Of a stretch of DNA of 64,000 nt, positions 1 to 9,329 are shown in pieces. Both the position numbers and the translations under genes were made by a program. Below the pieces are notes generated by a model, which had not been told where the DNA came from, ran no database searches, and saw only the letters and a list, made by a program, of their open reading frames with translations. Each line of letters opens with the position of its first letter. Position 1 is the stretch's first letter. This stretch comes from Corynebacterium rouxii (GTDB taxonomy: Bacteria; Actinomycetota; Actinomycetes; Mycobacteriales; Mycobacteriaceae), in assembly GCF_902702935.1 (NCBI RefSeq), contig NZ_LR738855.1, forward strand, positions 248,001 to 312,000, given 5' to 3'.

Positions 1-147
1 GTGTCTAATTGGCTGATTTTGAGTGTAGCCACAGTGCAGTGATGTGCGCTAGCCCCTTCTGTTACCCCTTTTTGTTCGAATGCTCTTTCGGTTGTTGTGA
101 TTCTGCGATACACTTGCAACCAACATGAACAACCAGGGGGCCACATC

Positions 148-1254
148 ATGAACATCACAGGGGATACAACCAACACACAACCGTTCTACAGTCACTGCGA
201 CATGAACGACCCACTATGTCGTGCACAACGACTCCACACCCAATTCGACTACCACCGCTGGCACAGCCTCCAACCCGATGACAACGACGACGTCGACACC
301 TACACTGCAGACATCGCCACCCGCATCGGCAAAACCCAACGCTACGTCTGCGACCACCTCGACGCCATCTACTACCTCACCCAACTCCCACAACTACACA
401 CCCTCTACCAACAACTCTGGCACCTCGACGACACCCGACTGATCGCCATCACCAGAATCATCTCCGCACTACCAACCACTTACTTTGATGCGATCGATGC
501 CCATCTCACGCGCTGGCTTACACCCACGCAACCCGCACAAACCATCCCTAGCACCAGGGCTATTATTCGATTTTTACGCAAAACCATCACAGCTCTTGGT
601 TATCACCTCGACAACACCCGAAAACCAGAACAATACCTCTACGTCTACGATGCTGGACACGGACTGGCAGGTATCGATGCTCTCATCCACGCCGGTGTCG
701 CAGAACTACTCGAGACCACCCTGCGTAGCATTAAAAAGACCCACGATTGTGATGACTCCACAGCCTTACAACTACTGTTAGAGGATAAAACCAGTGTGGT
801 GATCAACGTCTACGACACTGGTACTGGAATTACCTACACTCCACAAGGAACGGCCTTGCCGACGGTGCCTGAGCATGCTGTTATTCGTGTGCTTGGTGAT
901 GTTGATACTGCTGTGGTGGCCGGTTACCGGTTTACGGAAGCGATGCGTAGGTTTATTCAAGGTCGTGATGGGGTGTGTCGTTTTCCTGGTTGTGGGGTGT
1001 TAGCGCAGTGGTGCGATATTGACCATGTTGAAGAATATGGTCATGGTGGTGTTACTGGTGCTGTTAACGCCCAGTGTTTATGCCGACATCATCATAATAT
1101 GAAGACGTCTCGTCGGGTGGATTGTGAGATTGATGCTTATGGTGTGGTGTCGTGGCAGATCGGTGATCGTACGGTGGTTACCACACCAGAGGGGGTGCTA
1201 GCGGGGCAAACGTTTAGGCAACGCAGAGAAAAGAAAATCAAAAAAGCGGCGTAG
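148..1254 (+). CDS. HNH endonuclease-domain protein of the DUF222 / 13E12-repeat family
   Basis: This 368-residue protein has an N-terminal DUF222-like helical region and a C-terminal HNH nuclease fold. The HNH part shows a paired-cysteine element CRFPGC (about residues 277-282), then DIDHV near residue 290 and CRHHHN near 311, the usual metal and catalytic histidine pattern. Proteins of this type are multi-copy in actinobacteria and their targets are unknown. I chose the ATG at 148 because AGGGGG lies about 7 nt upstream; an in-frame GTG at 97 would add 17 residues without a better ribosome site. Base use changes sharply inside the gene: the first about 650 bases are rich in C and A on the coding strand, while bases after about 830 are rich in G and T. 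That suggests a recombinant gene. Confidence 0.85.
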   Translation: MNITGDTTNTQPFYSHCDMNDPLCRAQRLHTQFDYHRWHSLQPDDNDDVDTYTADIATRIGKTQRYVCDHLDAIYYLTQLPQLHTLYQQLWHLDDTRLIAITRIISALPTTYFDAIDAHLTRWLTPTQPAQTIPSTRAIIRFLRKTITALGYHLDNTRKPEQYLYVYDAGHGLAGIDALIHAGVAELLETTLRSIKKTHDCDDSTALQLLLEDKTSVVINVYDTGTGITYTPQGTALPTVPEHAVIRVLGDVDTAVVAGYRFTEAMRRFIQGRDGVCRFPGCGVLAQWCDIDHVEEYGHGGVTGAVNAQCLCRHHHNMKTSRRVDCEIDAYGVVSWQIGDRTVVTTPEGVLAGQTFRQRREKKIKKAA

Positions 1255-1348
1255 GGAATGGGGAATGTGTGCGCGGCGGTTGCTCGCGCGTGGATTCCGC
1301 ATGCCTAAATTTAGTAACCGCCCAGGGGACTATGATATAGACCATAGA

Positions 1349-1378
1349 ACAAATGTAAAAGTGAACATTGACATTTGT
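1349..1378. promoter_or_regulatory. Inverted repeat, candidate operator of the deo operon
   Basis: ACAAATGT (1349-1356) and its exact reverse complement ACATTTGT (1371-1378) are separated by 14 bp. The right arm overlaps the putative -35 hexamer TTGACA, so a bound repressor would block RNA polymerase. Deoxynucleoside operons are commonly repressed by DeoR- or GntR-type proteins, but no regulator gene is next to this operon and the protein that binds is not known from the sequence. Confidence 0.45.
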
Positions 1379-1397
1379 AACTGATCGAGCCTAGCCT
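1368..1397 (+). promoter_or_regulatory. Probable promoter of deoD operon
   Basis: TTGACA at 1368-1373 and TAGCCT at 1392-1397 are 18 bp apart, fitting corynebacterial SigA promoters (TTGNCA and TANNNT). The implied leader is about 35 nt and contains the GAGGAG ribosome site of deoD at 1422-1427. Confidence 0.55.
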
Positions 1398-1436
1398 CGA
1401 AGTATCAGATAATTCACGAGCGAGGAGATGTACGTC

Positions 1437-2153
1437 ATGGCTGAAAAGTCAACCCCACACATCAATCCCAAGGGCGTCGACATTGCAGAAACCGTTCTGT
1501 TGCCTGGCGACCCACTGCGTGCAAAGTTTATCGCAGACACCTACCTAGAAGACGTTGTGCAGTTCAACTCGGTGCGCAACATGCTCGGCTTCACCGGCAC
1601 CTACCAAGGAACCCCAGTTTCTGTGATGGGTTCCGGTATGGGTATGCCTTCTATTGGCATTTACTCCTACGAGCTCATCAACTTCTTCGATGCTCGCAAT
1701 GTCATTCGCGTGGGCTCCATTGGCGCCATGCAGAAAGATATTGACCTCTATGAGATCATCGTTGCAGCATCTGCTTCTACCGACTCCAACTTCCTCGAGC
1801 AGTACAACCTGCCTGGCACTTACGCGCCAACCGCATCGTGGACCCTGCTCAAGGCATTCATGGATGAGGCTGACCGCAAGGGTAAGAAGGTTCATGTCGG
1901 CAACATTTTGTCCTCCGACGTTTTCTACAATGCTGATAGCACCGTGAATGAGCGTTGGGCTCGCATGGGTGTACTTGGTGTGGAGATGGAATCGGCAGCA
2001 CTGTACTCCATCGCTGCATACGCCGGTGCAAATGCTCTGGGCGTATTTACCGTGTCTGACAACCTGTTCACCGGCGCGCGCACCACGGCCGAAGAGCGCG
2101 AAAGCGCCTTCACTGACATGATGGAACTCGCACTACCATTGGCACGCGCATGA
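1437..2153 (+). CDS. deoD: Purine-nucleoside phosphorylase, DeoD type
   Basis: DeoD splits purine (deoxy)ribonucleosides with phosphate into base and (deoxy)ribose-1-phosphate. The 238-residue protein has the hexameric trimeric-type landmarks: LPGDPLRAK near the N terminus (phosphate binding), RNMLGFTGTYQG, VMGSGMGMPS, GVEMESAALY (sugar binding Glu) and TVSDN, whose Asp is the general acid in E. coli DeoD. The ATG at 1437 was chosen over the ATG at 1428 because GAGGAG ends directly before 1428 but is 9 nt before 1437. It is first of a four-gene operon and overlaps the next gene by 4 bp, so translation is likely coupled. Confidence 0.93.
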   Translation: MAEKSTPHINPKGVDIAETVLLPGDPLRAKFIADTYLEDVVQFNSVRNMLGFTGTYQGTPVSVMGSGMGMPSIGIYSYELINFFDARNVIRVGSIGAMQKDIDLYEIIVAASASTDSNFLEQYNLPGTYAPTASWTLLKAFMDEADRKGKKVHVGNILSSDVFYNADSTVNERWARMGVLGVEMESAALYSIAAYAGANALGVFTVSDNLFTGARTTAEERESAFTDMMELALPLARA

Positions 2154-3514
2154 CAACACACAACGCAACCTTAAAGCCCACTAATCCGAAAGCGGCAGTG
2201 CCGGTCCTGCTGTTCAGCTTCGTTTTCTGTTTGATTGTGGACAATGGTTTCAAGACCATGACCGGTCCAATGGCAGAAGGTTTGGGCATTGACCCCAACA
2301 CCGCCTCGCTGCAGGCATCGCTTGCCGGTGTGATCATCGGTATTGGCGCTGTGGTGTATGCCGCACTCGCCGACGCCATCTCGATCCGCAAGCTTATGCT
2401 TATCGGTATCAGCCTGGTGATCGTAGGATCCGTCATCGGATTCGTGTTCTCTGGTTCGTGGCCACTTGTTCTTGCAGGTCGCCTCATTCAGACCGGTGGC
2501 CTTGCCGCAGCGGAAACGCTGTACGTGATCTACGTGACCAAGCACCTTGCCGCGGAAGACCAAAAGACCTACCTCGGCTTTTCTACCGCCGCATTCCAGT
2601 CCGGCTTGCTGGTGGGCGCACTGACCTCTGGTGCTATTTCCACCTACATTGGTTGGCGCGTCATGTTCTTGGTTCCCTTGATCTTGATCGCAGCTGTGCC
2701 GTTCATTCTCAAGACCGTTCCAGAAGAAGAAGCCTCCTCGTCGCACCTCGATGTTGTTGGCCTGTTCCTGATCGCTATCTTTGCCACCTCTGTTATCCAG
2801 TACATGCAGGCCTTCAAACTGTTCTGGTTGGCATTCATGCTGGTCAGCGTTGTGGTCTTCGTCTGGTACGTACGTAATGCCAAGAACCCAGTGGTCAACC
2901 CAGAGTTCTTTAAAAATGGTCGCTACGTATGGGCAATTTTGCTCGTGCTGATCATTTACTCCACCCAGCTCGGCTACATCGTGCTGCTGCCATTCGCAGC
3001 TAAAGAATTCCACGGACTAGACCAAGCTCAGGCATCCTATCTGATGATCCCAGGTTATATCTGTGCAGTTTTGATCGGTATCTTCTCCGGAAAAATCGGC
3101 AAGCTGATGACGTCGCGACGCACGATCTTCACCGCACTGGGCATGATCATCGTGGCGCTCGTGGTTGGCGCGCTCGCCATCCAGGTGCACGTTGCCGTGG
3201 CTATCGCATCGATCATCTTGTTCGCGTCCGGATTCGCGCTGCTCTACGCGCCGCTAGTGAACACTGCGCTCGCCAACATCCTGCCGGAGAAATCCGGTGT
3301 GGCCATTGGCTTCTACAATCTGACCATCAACATTGGTATCCCACTCGGTATCGCCTACACCTTCAAGCTGATGAACCTCAGCATCGGAACCAACGCCGTG
3401 ATCTGGATTCTTGCCGCGATCGCCGTCGTCGGTGCCATGATGTACTTCATTGCTGACCGCGCGCTCTTTAGCCGCGAGAAGGCCGCAGGTATCGATTCCG
3501 TAGCAAACCACTAA
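2150..3514 (+). CDS. MFS transporter in the deo operon, probable nucleoside carrier
   Basis: A 454-residue integral membrane protein with about 12-14 hydrophobic helices and the major facilitator layout; the loop after helix 2 ([10 protein letters not shown]) resembles MFS motif A and GSVIGF and GALTSGAIS segments fit drug/H+ or nucleoside carriers. The start ATG overlaps the deoD stop by 4 bp. Its position between deoD and deoC implies that it imports deoxyribonucleosides or nucleosides, but this is inferred only from neighbours; general sequence type alone would suggest a DHA-family drug carrier. Confidence 0.8.
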   Translation: MTTHNATLKPTNPKAAVPVLLFSFVFCLIVDNGFKTMTGPMAEGLGIDPNTASLQASLAGVIIGIGAVVYAALADAISIRKLMLIGISLVIVGSVIGFVFSGSWPLVLAGRLIQTGGLAAAETLYVIYVTKHLAAEDQKTYLGFSTAAFQSGLLVGALTSGAISTYIGWRVMFLVPLILIAAVPFILKTVPEEEASSSHLDVVGLFLIAIFATSVIQYMQAFKLFWLAFMLVSVVVFVWYVRNAKNPVVNPEFFKNGRYVWAILLVLIIYSTQLGYIVLLPFAAKEFHGLDQAQASYLMIPGYICAVLIGIFSGKIGKLMTSRRTIFTALGMIIVALVVGALAIQVHVAVAIASIILFASGFALLYAPLVNTALANILPEKSGVAIGFYNLTINIGIPLGIAYTFKLMNLSIGTNAVIWILAAIAVVGAMMYFIADRALFSREKAAGIDSVANH

Positions 3515-3548
3515 AACATCCACCCACTTTTCAAGGAGATTCACCATA

Positions 3549-4205
3549 ATGACTACCCGCAACGACGTAGCCCAGATGATCGACCACACCCTGCTCAAGC
3601 CAGAGGCAACCACCGACGACTTCAAGGCACTCATTGCCGACGCCGCCCGCCTCGGCACCTACTCGGTGTGCGTATCCCCATCCGCACTACCAGTTGAGGT
3701 TCCAGAAAACCTCCACGTAGCAACCGTCGTCGGCTTCCCATCCGGTGCCGTAAAGCCCGAGATCAAGGCTGCTGAAGCTGCCCGCGCCGTTGCTGATGGT
3801 GCAGAAGAAGTCGACATGGTGATCAACATCGCCCTCGCCAAGGAAGGCAAGTTTGACGAGCTTGAGGCCGAAATCAAGGCTGTTCGCGACGCTGTCCCAG
3901 CGCCAGGAATCCTCAAGGTCATCCTCGAAACCGCAGCATTGACTGACAACGAAATCGTCGCAGCATGCAAGGCCTCCGAAAACGCTGGTGCTGACTTTGT
4001 TAAGACCTCCACCGGCTTCCACCCAGCAGGTGGCGCAAGCGTCCACGCCGTGGAAATTATGCACGCAACCGTTGGTGGCCGCCTCGGAATCAAAGCCTCC
4101 GGTGGTATCCGCACCGCTAAGGACGCACTTGCCATGATCGAAGCTGGCGCTACCCGCTTGGGTCTGTCTGCCTCCGCAGCCATCCTTGAAGAACTAGGAG
4201 AGTAG
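3549..4205 (+). CDS. deoC: Deoxyribose-phosphate aldolase
   Basis: DeoC cleaves 2-deoxyribose-5-phosphate into acetaldehyde and glyceraldehyde-3-phosphate, feeding salvage sugar into glycolysis. The 218-residue class I aldolase has the N-terminal [11 protein letters not shown] motif, Asp89 in EEVDMVINI, the Schiff-base lysine in FVKTSTGF (Lys152) and the second catalytic lysine in [10 protein letters not shown] (Lys182). Full length for the short, bacterial type. AAGGAG lies 10 nt before the ATG. It sits 34 nt after the MFS gene and 7 nt before the mutase. Confidence 0.96.
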   Translation: MTTRNDVAQMIDHTLLKPEATTDDFKALIADAARLGTYSVCVSPSALPVEVPENLHVATVVGFPSGAVKPEIKAAEAARAVADGAEEVDMVINIALAKEGKFDELEAEIKAVRDAVPAPGILKVILETAALTDNEIVAACKASENAGADFVKTSTGFHPAGGASVHAVEIMHATVGGRLGIKASGGIRTAKDALAMIEAGATRLGLSASAAILEELGE

Positions 4206-4212
4206 AGCAATC

Positions 4213-5865
4213 ATGAGCTACGCAGAGCTAGAGCACACAGCCCGCGAGTGGGCGGACCACGATCCTGACCCTCGCACCAAAGAAACCATCGAGGGCTGGC
4301 TTAAAACTCACGACGAAGAATCCCTCCAGCAGGCATTCAACGGACCGCTGACTTTTGGCACCGCCGGCCTGCGAGCACGAGTGGGCGCAGGTGAATCCCA
4401 GCTCAGCCTGGCGGTTATCCTGCGCACCACCTACGGCCTAGTTAACTGGGTAAAAACCCAGCTTGGCGCAGATGCCACCCCAACGATCGTGATTGGTTGC
4501 GACGCCCGCCATGGATCCCTTGAGTTCCACCAAGCAGCGGCAGAGGTCGTCTCCGCAGCCGGCGGACGCGCCCTGCTGCTACCAGCCAAAAACCCCACTC
4601 CGCTGACCGCCTTCAGTGTGAAGAAGTTCGGTGCCGATGCCGGCATCATGGTCACCGCCTCGCACAACCCACCAGCCGACAACGGCTACAAGGTATATCT
4701 CGGCGGACGCATTGCCCAAGGTCCAGCCGAAGGCGTGCAGCTGATCAGCCCAGCAGACAAGGAAATCTCCGAAGCAATCGCAGCAGCACCTTATGCAGAC
4801 GAGATCCCACGCACCACCGACAACATCGAGCATGTTGATCCACGCGAGGACTACCTCACCCGCGCGCTGACCCTCGCGGACAAGAAGAGCGACATCCTCA
4901 TTGCACTGACCGCCATGCACGGCGTCGGTGCAGCCCTAGGCGAAAAGGTGCTCACCGCTGCTGGATTCAACGTCTCCCTCGTTCCAGAACAAGCCGAGCC
5001 AGACCCAGATTTCCCCACGGTGTCCTTCCCGAACCCAGAGGAAAAAGGCGCACTCGACCTAGCCAAGGCACACGCCAACGCCATCGGAGCCGATGTCATC
5101 ATCGCCTACGACCCCGACGCGGATCGCTGTGCTGTCGCCACCCCAGACGCGAACGCCGAAGGTGGCTGGCGCCAACTCAGCGGTGACGAGACAGGTGCCG
5201 TACTAGGTGCATACCGTGCGGGCGTCGCAAAGCCAGGCTCCATGGCCAACTCCATCGTCTCTGGCCGCCTGCTCTCCAAGATCGCCGAAGCCGCAGGGCG
5301 TACTCACGCCACCACGCTCACCGGATTCAAATGGATCGCGCGCACCCCTGAACTCGTATTCGGTTATGAGGAAGCCATCGGATTCTGCTGCGATCCCGAA
5401 GCAGTTGCCGACAAAGACGGCGTTTCCGCCTCCGTAGTCGTAGCAAGCCTCGTCAGTGCCCTCAAAGCCGAAGGCCGTACCTTGGATGATGCCCTCGACG
5501 ACCTGGCCCGCGAGCACGGCCTCTACCAGACCGCGCCGCTGACCTTCCGCGTCGACGACCTCTCCATCATCGCCCGCGCCATGAGCACCCTACGCACACA
5601 ACCGCCAACCGAACTCGCAGGCGCAACCGTCACCGAGGTCACCGACCTCAACGACCCAACCTTGCCATGGGGCGCAACCGACGGCATGATGTTCATCACC
5701 GACCACAACGACCGCATCATCTGCCGCCCATCCGGCACCGAGCCAAAACTCAAGTGCTACCTCGAAGTGGTCATGCCCGTCACCGGTGGCACCATCCCAC
5801 GCGCCGAAGCCACCCAACGTCTCGACGCTATCGCCACCGCACTGCGCACCCACCTCGGAATGTAG
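4213..5865 (+). CDS. Phosphohexomutase-family enzyme, probable phosphopentomutase of the deo pathway
   Basis: A 550-residue alpha-D-phosphohexomutase: the phosphoserine loop VTASHNPP carries Ser150, the metal loop DPDADR lies at residues 300-305, and the phosphate-binding SGTEPKLKCY is near the C terminus. Family members act on glucose, mannose or pentose phosphates. The deo pathway needs an enzyme that turns (deoxy)ribose-1-phosphate, made by DeoD, into the 5-phosphate used by DeoC; no DeoB of the alkaline-phosphatase fold is present here, so this gene probably fills that step. Mycobacteria have a similar gene (PmmB) next to their purine phosphorylase. Annotation as phosphomannomutase or phosphoglucomutase is also possible. 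The ribosome site AGGAGAG overlaps the end of deoC. Confidence 0.85.
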   Translation: MSYAELEHTAREWADHDPDPRTKETIEGWLKTHDEESLQQAFNGPLTFGTAGLRARVGAGESQLSLAVILRTTYGLVNWVKTQLGADATPTIVIGCDARHGSLEFHQAAAEVVSAAGGRALLLPAKNPTPLTAFSVKKFGADAGIMVTASHNPPADNGYKVYLGGRIAQGPAEGVQLISPADKEISEAIAAAPYADEIPRTTDNIEHVDPREDYLTRALTLADKKSDILIALTAMHGVGAALGEKVLTAAGFNVSLVPEQAEPDPDFPTVSFPNPEEKGALDLAKAHANAIGADVIIAYDPDADRCAVATPDANAEGGWRQLSGDETGAVLGAYRAGVAKPGSMANSIVSGRLLSKIAEAAGRTHATTLTGFKWIARTPELVFGYEEAIGFCCDPEAVADKDGVSASVVVASLVSALKAEGRTLDDALDDLAREHGLYQTAPLTFRVDDLSIIARAMSTLRTQPPTELAGATVTEVTDLNDPTLPWGATDGMMFITDHNDRIICRPSGTEPKLKCYLEVVMPVTGGTIPRAEATQRLDAIATALRTHLGM

Positions 5866-5911
5866 GCGAGAAACAACCTCCGCGTTCAGCCTTGCTACAT
5901 TAGTGACAAGT

Positions 5912-6949
5912 ATGAACAAGGTACTCACAGCACTAGCCCTCGTAGCCGCAACCACCGTGTTGCGGCTCGGGGCTTTTGCCATAGCAGGAGCAACCGCCGG
6001 AATCCCCAACGCCGTCACCACCGCCGCGTTGAAATGGGACGCCGACCAATATCTCACCATCGCCCGCGACGGCTACCTCGCCAACCCCGAAACCAGCGTC
6101 GCATTCTTCCCAGGGCTGCCCATCACCATGCGCGTGCTCAGCGCGATTACCCATCTGCCGCTGGAAGCATCGGGGCTGGTCATTGTCACGATCGCCACGG
6201 TTGCCCTCGCCCTAGCGGTCATGCGGCTCGCCGAACTTATGGGATTCACCACGCCGAGTGGACGTATCGTCGCAACGCTTGTGGTGCTTTTCGCGCCCAT
6301 GTCCGGCACCTTCACCATGGTCTACACCGAAGCCCCCTTCATGGCGCTAAGCCTCTGGGCAATCGTCGCCATGATGCAAGAACGCTGGCGGCGTACGACC
6401 TTTCTCATCGCCCTCGCAGGGCTCGTACGCCTCACCGGAATCGACCTCGTAGCCACCTTCGCCATCGTCTTGCTGCTGGCCTCCAAACGCCACTTACCGC
6501 TCGCCGCAATCGCGGCCCTGCCCACCGCCAGCTACCTCGCCTGGGCCTCCTGGGTCACCCGCGACGCCGGCGGCTACTTCGGCATCCAAGAAAAAGGGTG
6601 GGGCTCGGGCTTCGACGGCGGAATCAGCACCATCAACTGGATCATCCACAGCCTCCACGAGCCCATCCGCCTCGGCTACGTACTCAGCTCCGTCAGCATG
6701 ATCATCGCAGTCATTGCGCTCATCGTGGCTTATCAGCGCCTCCCGCTCGCCCCGTGGCTCTTCTCGCTATTCATCGCGCTCAACGTGCTGCTCAGCGGCG
6801 GAATCATGCACTCCCGCCCGCGGCTCCTGCTGCCCATGGTCCTGCTCGCCCTGCCGTTTATCCGCACTTGGCCTGCGGTAATTCTATGGTCGCTAGGAGG
6901 ACTTGCCATCTCGGCGTACATGATCGTGGTGTTCCCCTGGGCGATCTAA
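5912..6949 (+). CDS. PIG-V-like membrane mannosyltransferase
   Basis: This 345-residue protein has about 8-9 predicted membrane helices and the early motif KWDADQYLTIARDGY with acidic residues in the first outside loop, followed by FFPGLP; these are marks of the GPI mannosyltransferase PIG-V type GT-C family. Actinobacterial GT-C enzymes use polyprenyl-phosphate mannose for cell envelope glycans; the exact acceptor is unknown. I chose the ATG at 5912, since the longer reading frame overlaps the mutase gene. TACATT at 5896-5901 is 10 nt before the ATG and there is no clear Shine-Dalgarno, so the leader is very short. The stop is 1 nt from the end of the convergent DMT gene. Confidence 0.75.
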   Translation: MNKVLTALALVAATTVLRLGAFAIAGATAGIPNAVTTAALKWDADQYLTIARDGYLANPETSVAFFPGLPITMRVLSAITHLPLEASGLVIVTIATVALALAVMRLAELMGFTTPSGRIVATLVVLFAPMSGTFTMVYTEAPFMALSLWAIVAMMQERWRRTTFLIALAGLVRLTGIDLVATFAIVLLLASKRHLPLAAIAALPTASYLAWASWVTRDAGGYFGIQEKGWGSGFDGGISTINWIIHSLHEPIRLGYVLSSVSMIIAVIALIVAYQRLPLAPWLFSLFIALNVLLSGGIMHSRPRLLLPMVLLALPFIRTWPAVILWSLGGLAISAYMIVVFPWAI

Positions 6950-6950
6950 A

Positions 6951-7787
6951 TTAGCTCCCAACACCGCGCCACGACAACGCAAAAGTAGACACCACCATGG
7001 TGATTAACGCAGCTGCCATAAACACCCAATTCAAGTCATACACTTGGAACTGCTCACCCAACACGGCATAGCCCAGAGCAAAAGCCACAATCGGCTCCAC
7101 AATGGTCATCGCCGGCAGGGAATTCTTGAGCGGTCCAGCATTAAACGCGTACTGCTGAATCACAGTGCCCAGAATCGCGCCAAACAACAGGGAATAGCCC
7201 TGCCAAGAAAACACAAGAGTGGCGATACCGCCATGAGTCATGATGTCCACCGTGGCCTTGGAAAGAACAGCCACGTAGCCATACACCCCGCCAGTGATAG
7301 ACCCTAGGACTAGGGCACGAGTATTAAGGGCGAGGCGGCCGGAAATAAACCACAGCGCCAGCAGGATAACAGCGCCGATCCCAAGGGCGAGAAGCCAACG
7401 ATCCATAGGGGGCTGGGGGTCACCAGCGGCCGGTTTGCCCAGAACAACGAGGACGGCGACGGCCACGGTGAGCGCGCCCGCCCAGCCCATCTCGTCGCGG
7501 CTGGGGAGGCGGCCGTCGTAACGCGCGGACAGCGGAAGCGTAAACATAAGCGACAGCACAAGGATCGGTTGAACTATCAAAAGAGCGCCAAACCCGAGAG
7601 CCACCACCTGGAGCGCGTAGCCGAGCAGGGCAGTGAGGCTGCCAACCCACCAGCGGAAATGGGTGACCGCTTCGAGAAGGGGAGAGCCGTCGGTTTCCTC
7701 GGCTATACGGTGCCGGACCACGGTGCCCCATGCGATGGTGAGGGCCGAGGCGAGGGCGAACGCCATGGCGAGGAAATTGCTGTACAT
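6951..7787 (-). CDS. DMT (EamA-like) family membrane transporter
   Basis: A 278-residue protein with about 9-10 hydrophobic helices arranged as two similar halves; GSITGGVYGYVAVLSK and TIVEPIVAFALGYAVLGE fit EamA/DMT repeats. Substrate unknown. TAGGCT (7796-7801, minus strand) lies 8 nt before the ATG at 7787 and no Shine-Dalgarno is seen, so a leaderless message is likely. It is divergent from lysC and convergent with the mannosyltransferase. Confidence 0.75.
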   Translation of the reverse strand: MYSNFLAMAFALASALTIAWGTVVRHRIAEETDGSPLLEAVTHFRWWVGSLTALLGYALQVVALGFGALLIVQPILVLSLMFTLPLSARYDGRLPSRDEMGWAGALTVAVAVLVVLGKPAAGDPQPPMDRWLLALGIGAVILLALWFISGRLALNTRALVLGSITGGVYGYVAVLSKATVDIMTHGGIATLVFSWQGYSLLFGAILGTVIQQYAFNAGPLKNSLPAMTIVEPIVAFALGYAVLGEQFQVYDLNWVFMAAALITMVVSTFALSWRGVGS

Positions 7788-7998
7788 CGGGATTTAGCCT
7801 ATACGGTTTACGCAGCATCATTGCTTTACGACGCTCCCTCTGCACTATTCACCCCCGAATACTGTAAATATCGTGCGGAATTATATGCAGTGATCAAAAT
7901 AGACTGTAGTATAGAAATTCGTAATTTCATGATCTTGAACGAGGGGCGCACATGCTGGTTAACGCAGTGTTGTGGCGTTCCGGGAAGAGCGTAGCCCC

Positions 7999-9264
7999 GT
8001 GGCACTTGTAGTACAGAAATATGGAGGTTCTTCGCTAGAAAGCGCAGAACGAATCCGACGTGTCGCTGAACGGATCGTGGCCACTAAGAAGCAGGGGCAC
8101 GACGTAGTCGTCGTGTGCTCTGCCATGGGGGATACCACCGATGAGCTGCTCGACCTTGCAGCGCAGGTGAATCCAGTTCCGCCAGCACGCGAGATGGATA
8201 TGTTGTTGACGGCTGGCGAACGTATCTCGAATGCGTTGGTGGCCATGGCTATTGAATCCTTTGGAGCGAAAGCGCAGTCGTTTACAGGTTCACAAGCTGG
8301 TGTGATCACCACAGAACGCCACGGAAACGCGCGCATCGTCGACGTTACTCCCGGGCGTGTACGTGAAGCCTTGGACGAGGGCAAGATCTGTCTTGTCGCC
8401 GGATTCCAAGGTGTGAACCGCGAATCAAAGGACGTGACCACGCTAGGTCGTGGCGGTTCCGATACCACCGCAGTAGCGTTGGCGGCGGCGCTTAATGCTG
8501 ATGTGTGCGAGATCTACTCGGACGTAGATGGTGTGTACACGGCGGACCCCCGCATTGTTTCTAACGCGCAGAAACTGGAAAAGCTGTGTTTCGAGGAAAT
8601 GCTGGAGCTTGCCGCAAGCGGTTCCAAGATTTTGGTATTGCGCAGTGTCGAGTACGCCCGCGCGTTTGGCGTGCCACTGCGCGTTCGTTCGTCTTATAGC
8701 AATGATCCCGGCACATTGGTCGCCGGTTCGATGGAGGATATCCCTGTGGAAGAAGCAGTACTAACTGGTGTAGCGACCGACAACTCTGAGGCTAAGATTA
8801 CGGTTCTGGGTATCCCAGATTCCCCAGGCAGTGCATCTGCAGTGTTCCGTGCACTTGCCGACGCCGAAATCAACATCGATACGGTGCTGCAAAATATCTC
8901 CTCCCTCGAAGATAACCGCACCGACATCACCTTCACCTGTCCGCGTGCCGACGGCCCCCACGCCATGGAACTGCTCCGCAACCTGCAGACAAAGAATGAC
9001 TGGCAGAACGTGCTTTACGACGACCAGATCGGCAAGGTTTCCCTTGTCGGTGCCGGCATGAAATCTCATCCAGGGGTCACCGCAGAGTTCTGCGAAGCAC
9101 TACGTGACGCTGGTGTGAACATCGAACTGATCTCCACCTCCGAAATCCGCATCTCAGTACTGATCCGCGAATCGGACGTCGATGTGGCAGCTCGTGCCAT
9201 CCACGAGAAATTTGAGCTCGGTGGCGAAACCGAAGCAGTTGTCTACGCCGGTACTGGTCGGTAA
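7999..9264 (+). CDS. lysC: Aspartokinase, alpha subunit
   Basis: LysC phosphorylates L-aspartate, the first step to lysine, threonine, methionine and diaminopimelate. The 421-residue product is colinear with C. glutamicum LysC: kinase motif VQKYGGSS at the N terminus, [31 protein letters not shown], and two C-terminal ACT domains (from about residue 265) with [11 protein letters not shown] and [15 protein letters not shown], where lysine plus threonine inhibit the corynebacterial enzyme. The GTG at 7999 gives the usual N terminus ALVVQKYGG and has GGGAAGAG about 10 nt upstream; the longer frame from 7972 adds nine non-conserved residues. No lysine riboswitch is seen in the 211 bp between this gene and the divergent DMT gene. 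A terminator follows at once, so asd is not in the same simple operon. Confidence 0.97.
   Translation: MALVVQKYGGSSLESAERIRRVAERIVATKKQGHDVVVVCSAMGDTTDELLDLAAQVNPVPPAREMDMLLTAGERISNALVAMAIESFGAKAQSFTGSQAGVITTERHGNARIVDVTPGRVREALDEGKICLVAGFQGVNRESKDVTTLGRGGSDTTAVALAAALNADVCEIYSDVDGVYTADPRIVSNAQKLEKLCFEEMLELAASGSKILVLRSVEYARAFGVPLRVRSSYSNDPGTLVAGSMEDIPVEEAVLTGVATDNSEAKITVLGIPDSPGSASAVFRALADAEINIDTVLQNISSLEDNRTDITFTCPRADGPHAMELLRNLQTKNDWQNVLYDDQIGKVSLVGAGMKSHPGVTAEFCEALRDAGVNIELISTSEIRISVLIRESDVDVAARAIHEKFELGGETEAVVYAGTGR
8746..9264 (+). CDS. lysC-beta: Aspartokinase beta subunit from an internal start in lysC
   Basis: An in-frame GTG at 8746 (codon 250 of lysC) is preceded by GGAGGA at 8733-8738, 7 nt away, a ribosome site stronger than that of the full gene. 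It would produce a 172-residue polypeptide holding only the two ACT regulatory domains. In C. glutamicum the aspartokinase is an alpha2-beta2 enzyme whose beta subunit is made exactly in this way and has the same length. The sequence shows the start and ribosome site; expression here is inferred from that precedent. Confidence 0.85.
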   Translation: MEEAVLTGVATDNSEAKITVLGIPDSPGSASAVFRALADAEINIDTVLQNISSLEDNRTDITFTCPRADGPHAMELLRNLQTKNDWQNVLYDDQIGKVSLVGAGMKSHPGVTAEFCEALRDAGVNIELISTSEIRISVLIRESDVDVAARAIHEKFELGGETEAVVYAGTGR

Positions 9265-9292
9265 GCGAGGATTTTTAAGAAAACCGTGTGAT

Positions 9293-9329
9293 AAAAGACC
9301 TCTCGCCAATAGTGGGCAAGAGGTCTTTT
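9293..9329 (+). terminator. Rho-independent terminator after lysC
   Basis: AAAAGACCTCT (9293-9303) pairs with AGAGGTCTTTT (9319-9329), with an inner GCC/GGC extension, 29 nt after the lysC stop. It ends in a T run on the plus strand and separates lysC from the surface protein gene. Confidence 0.85.

Noticed and set aside
7788..7998. Lysine riboswitch before lysC
   Set aside because: No conserved five-helix lysine aptamer pattern or large hairpins recognised; the gap is short and AT-rich.
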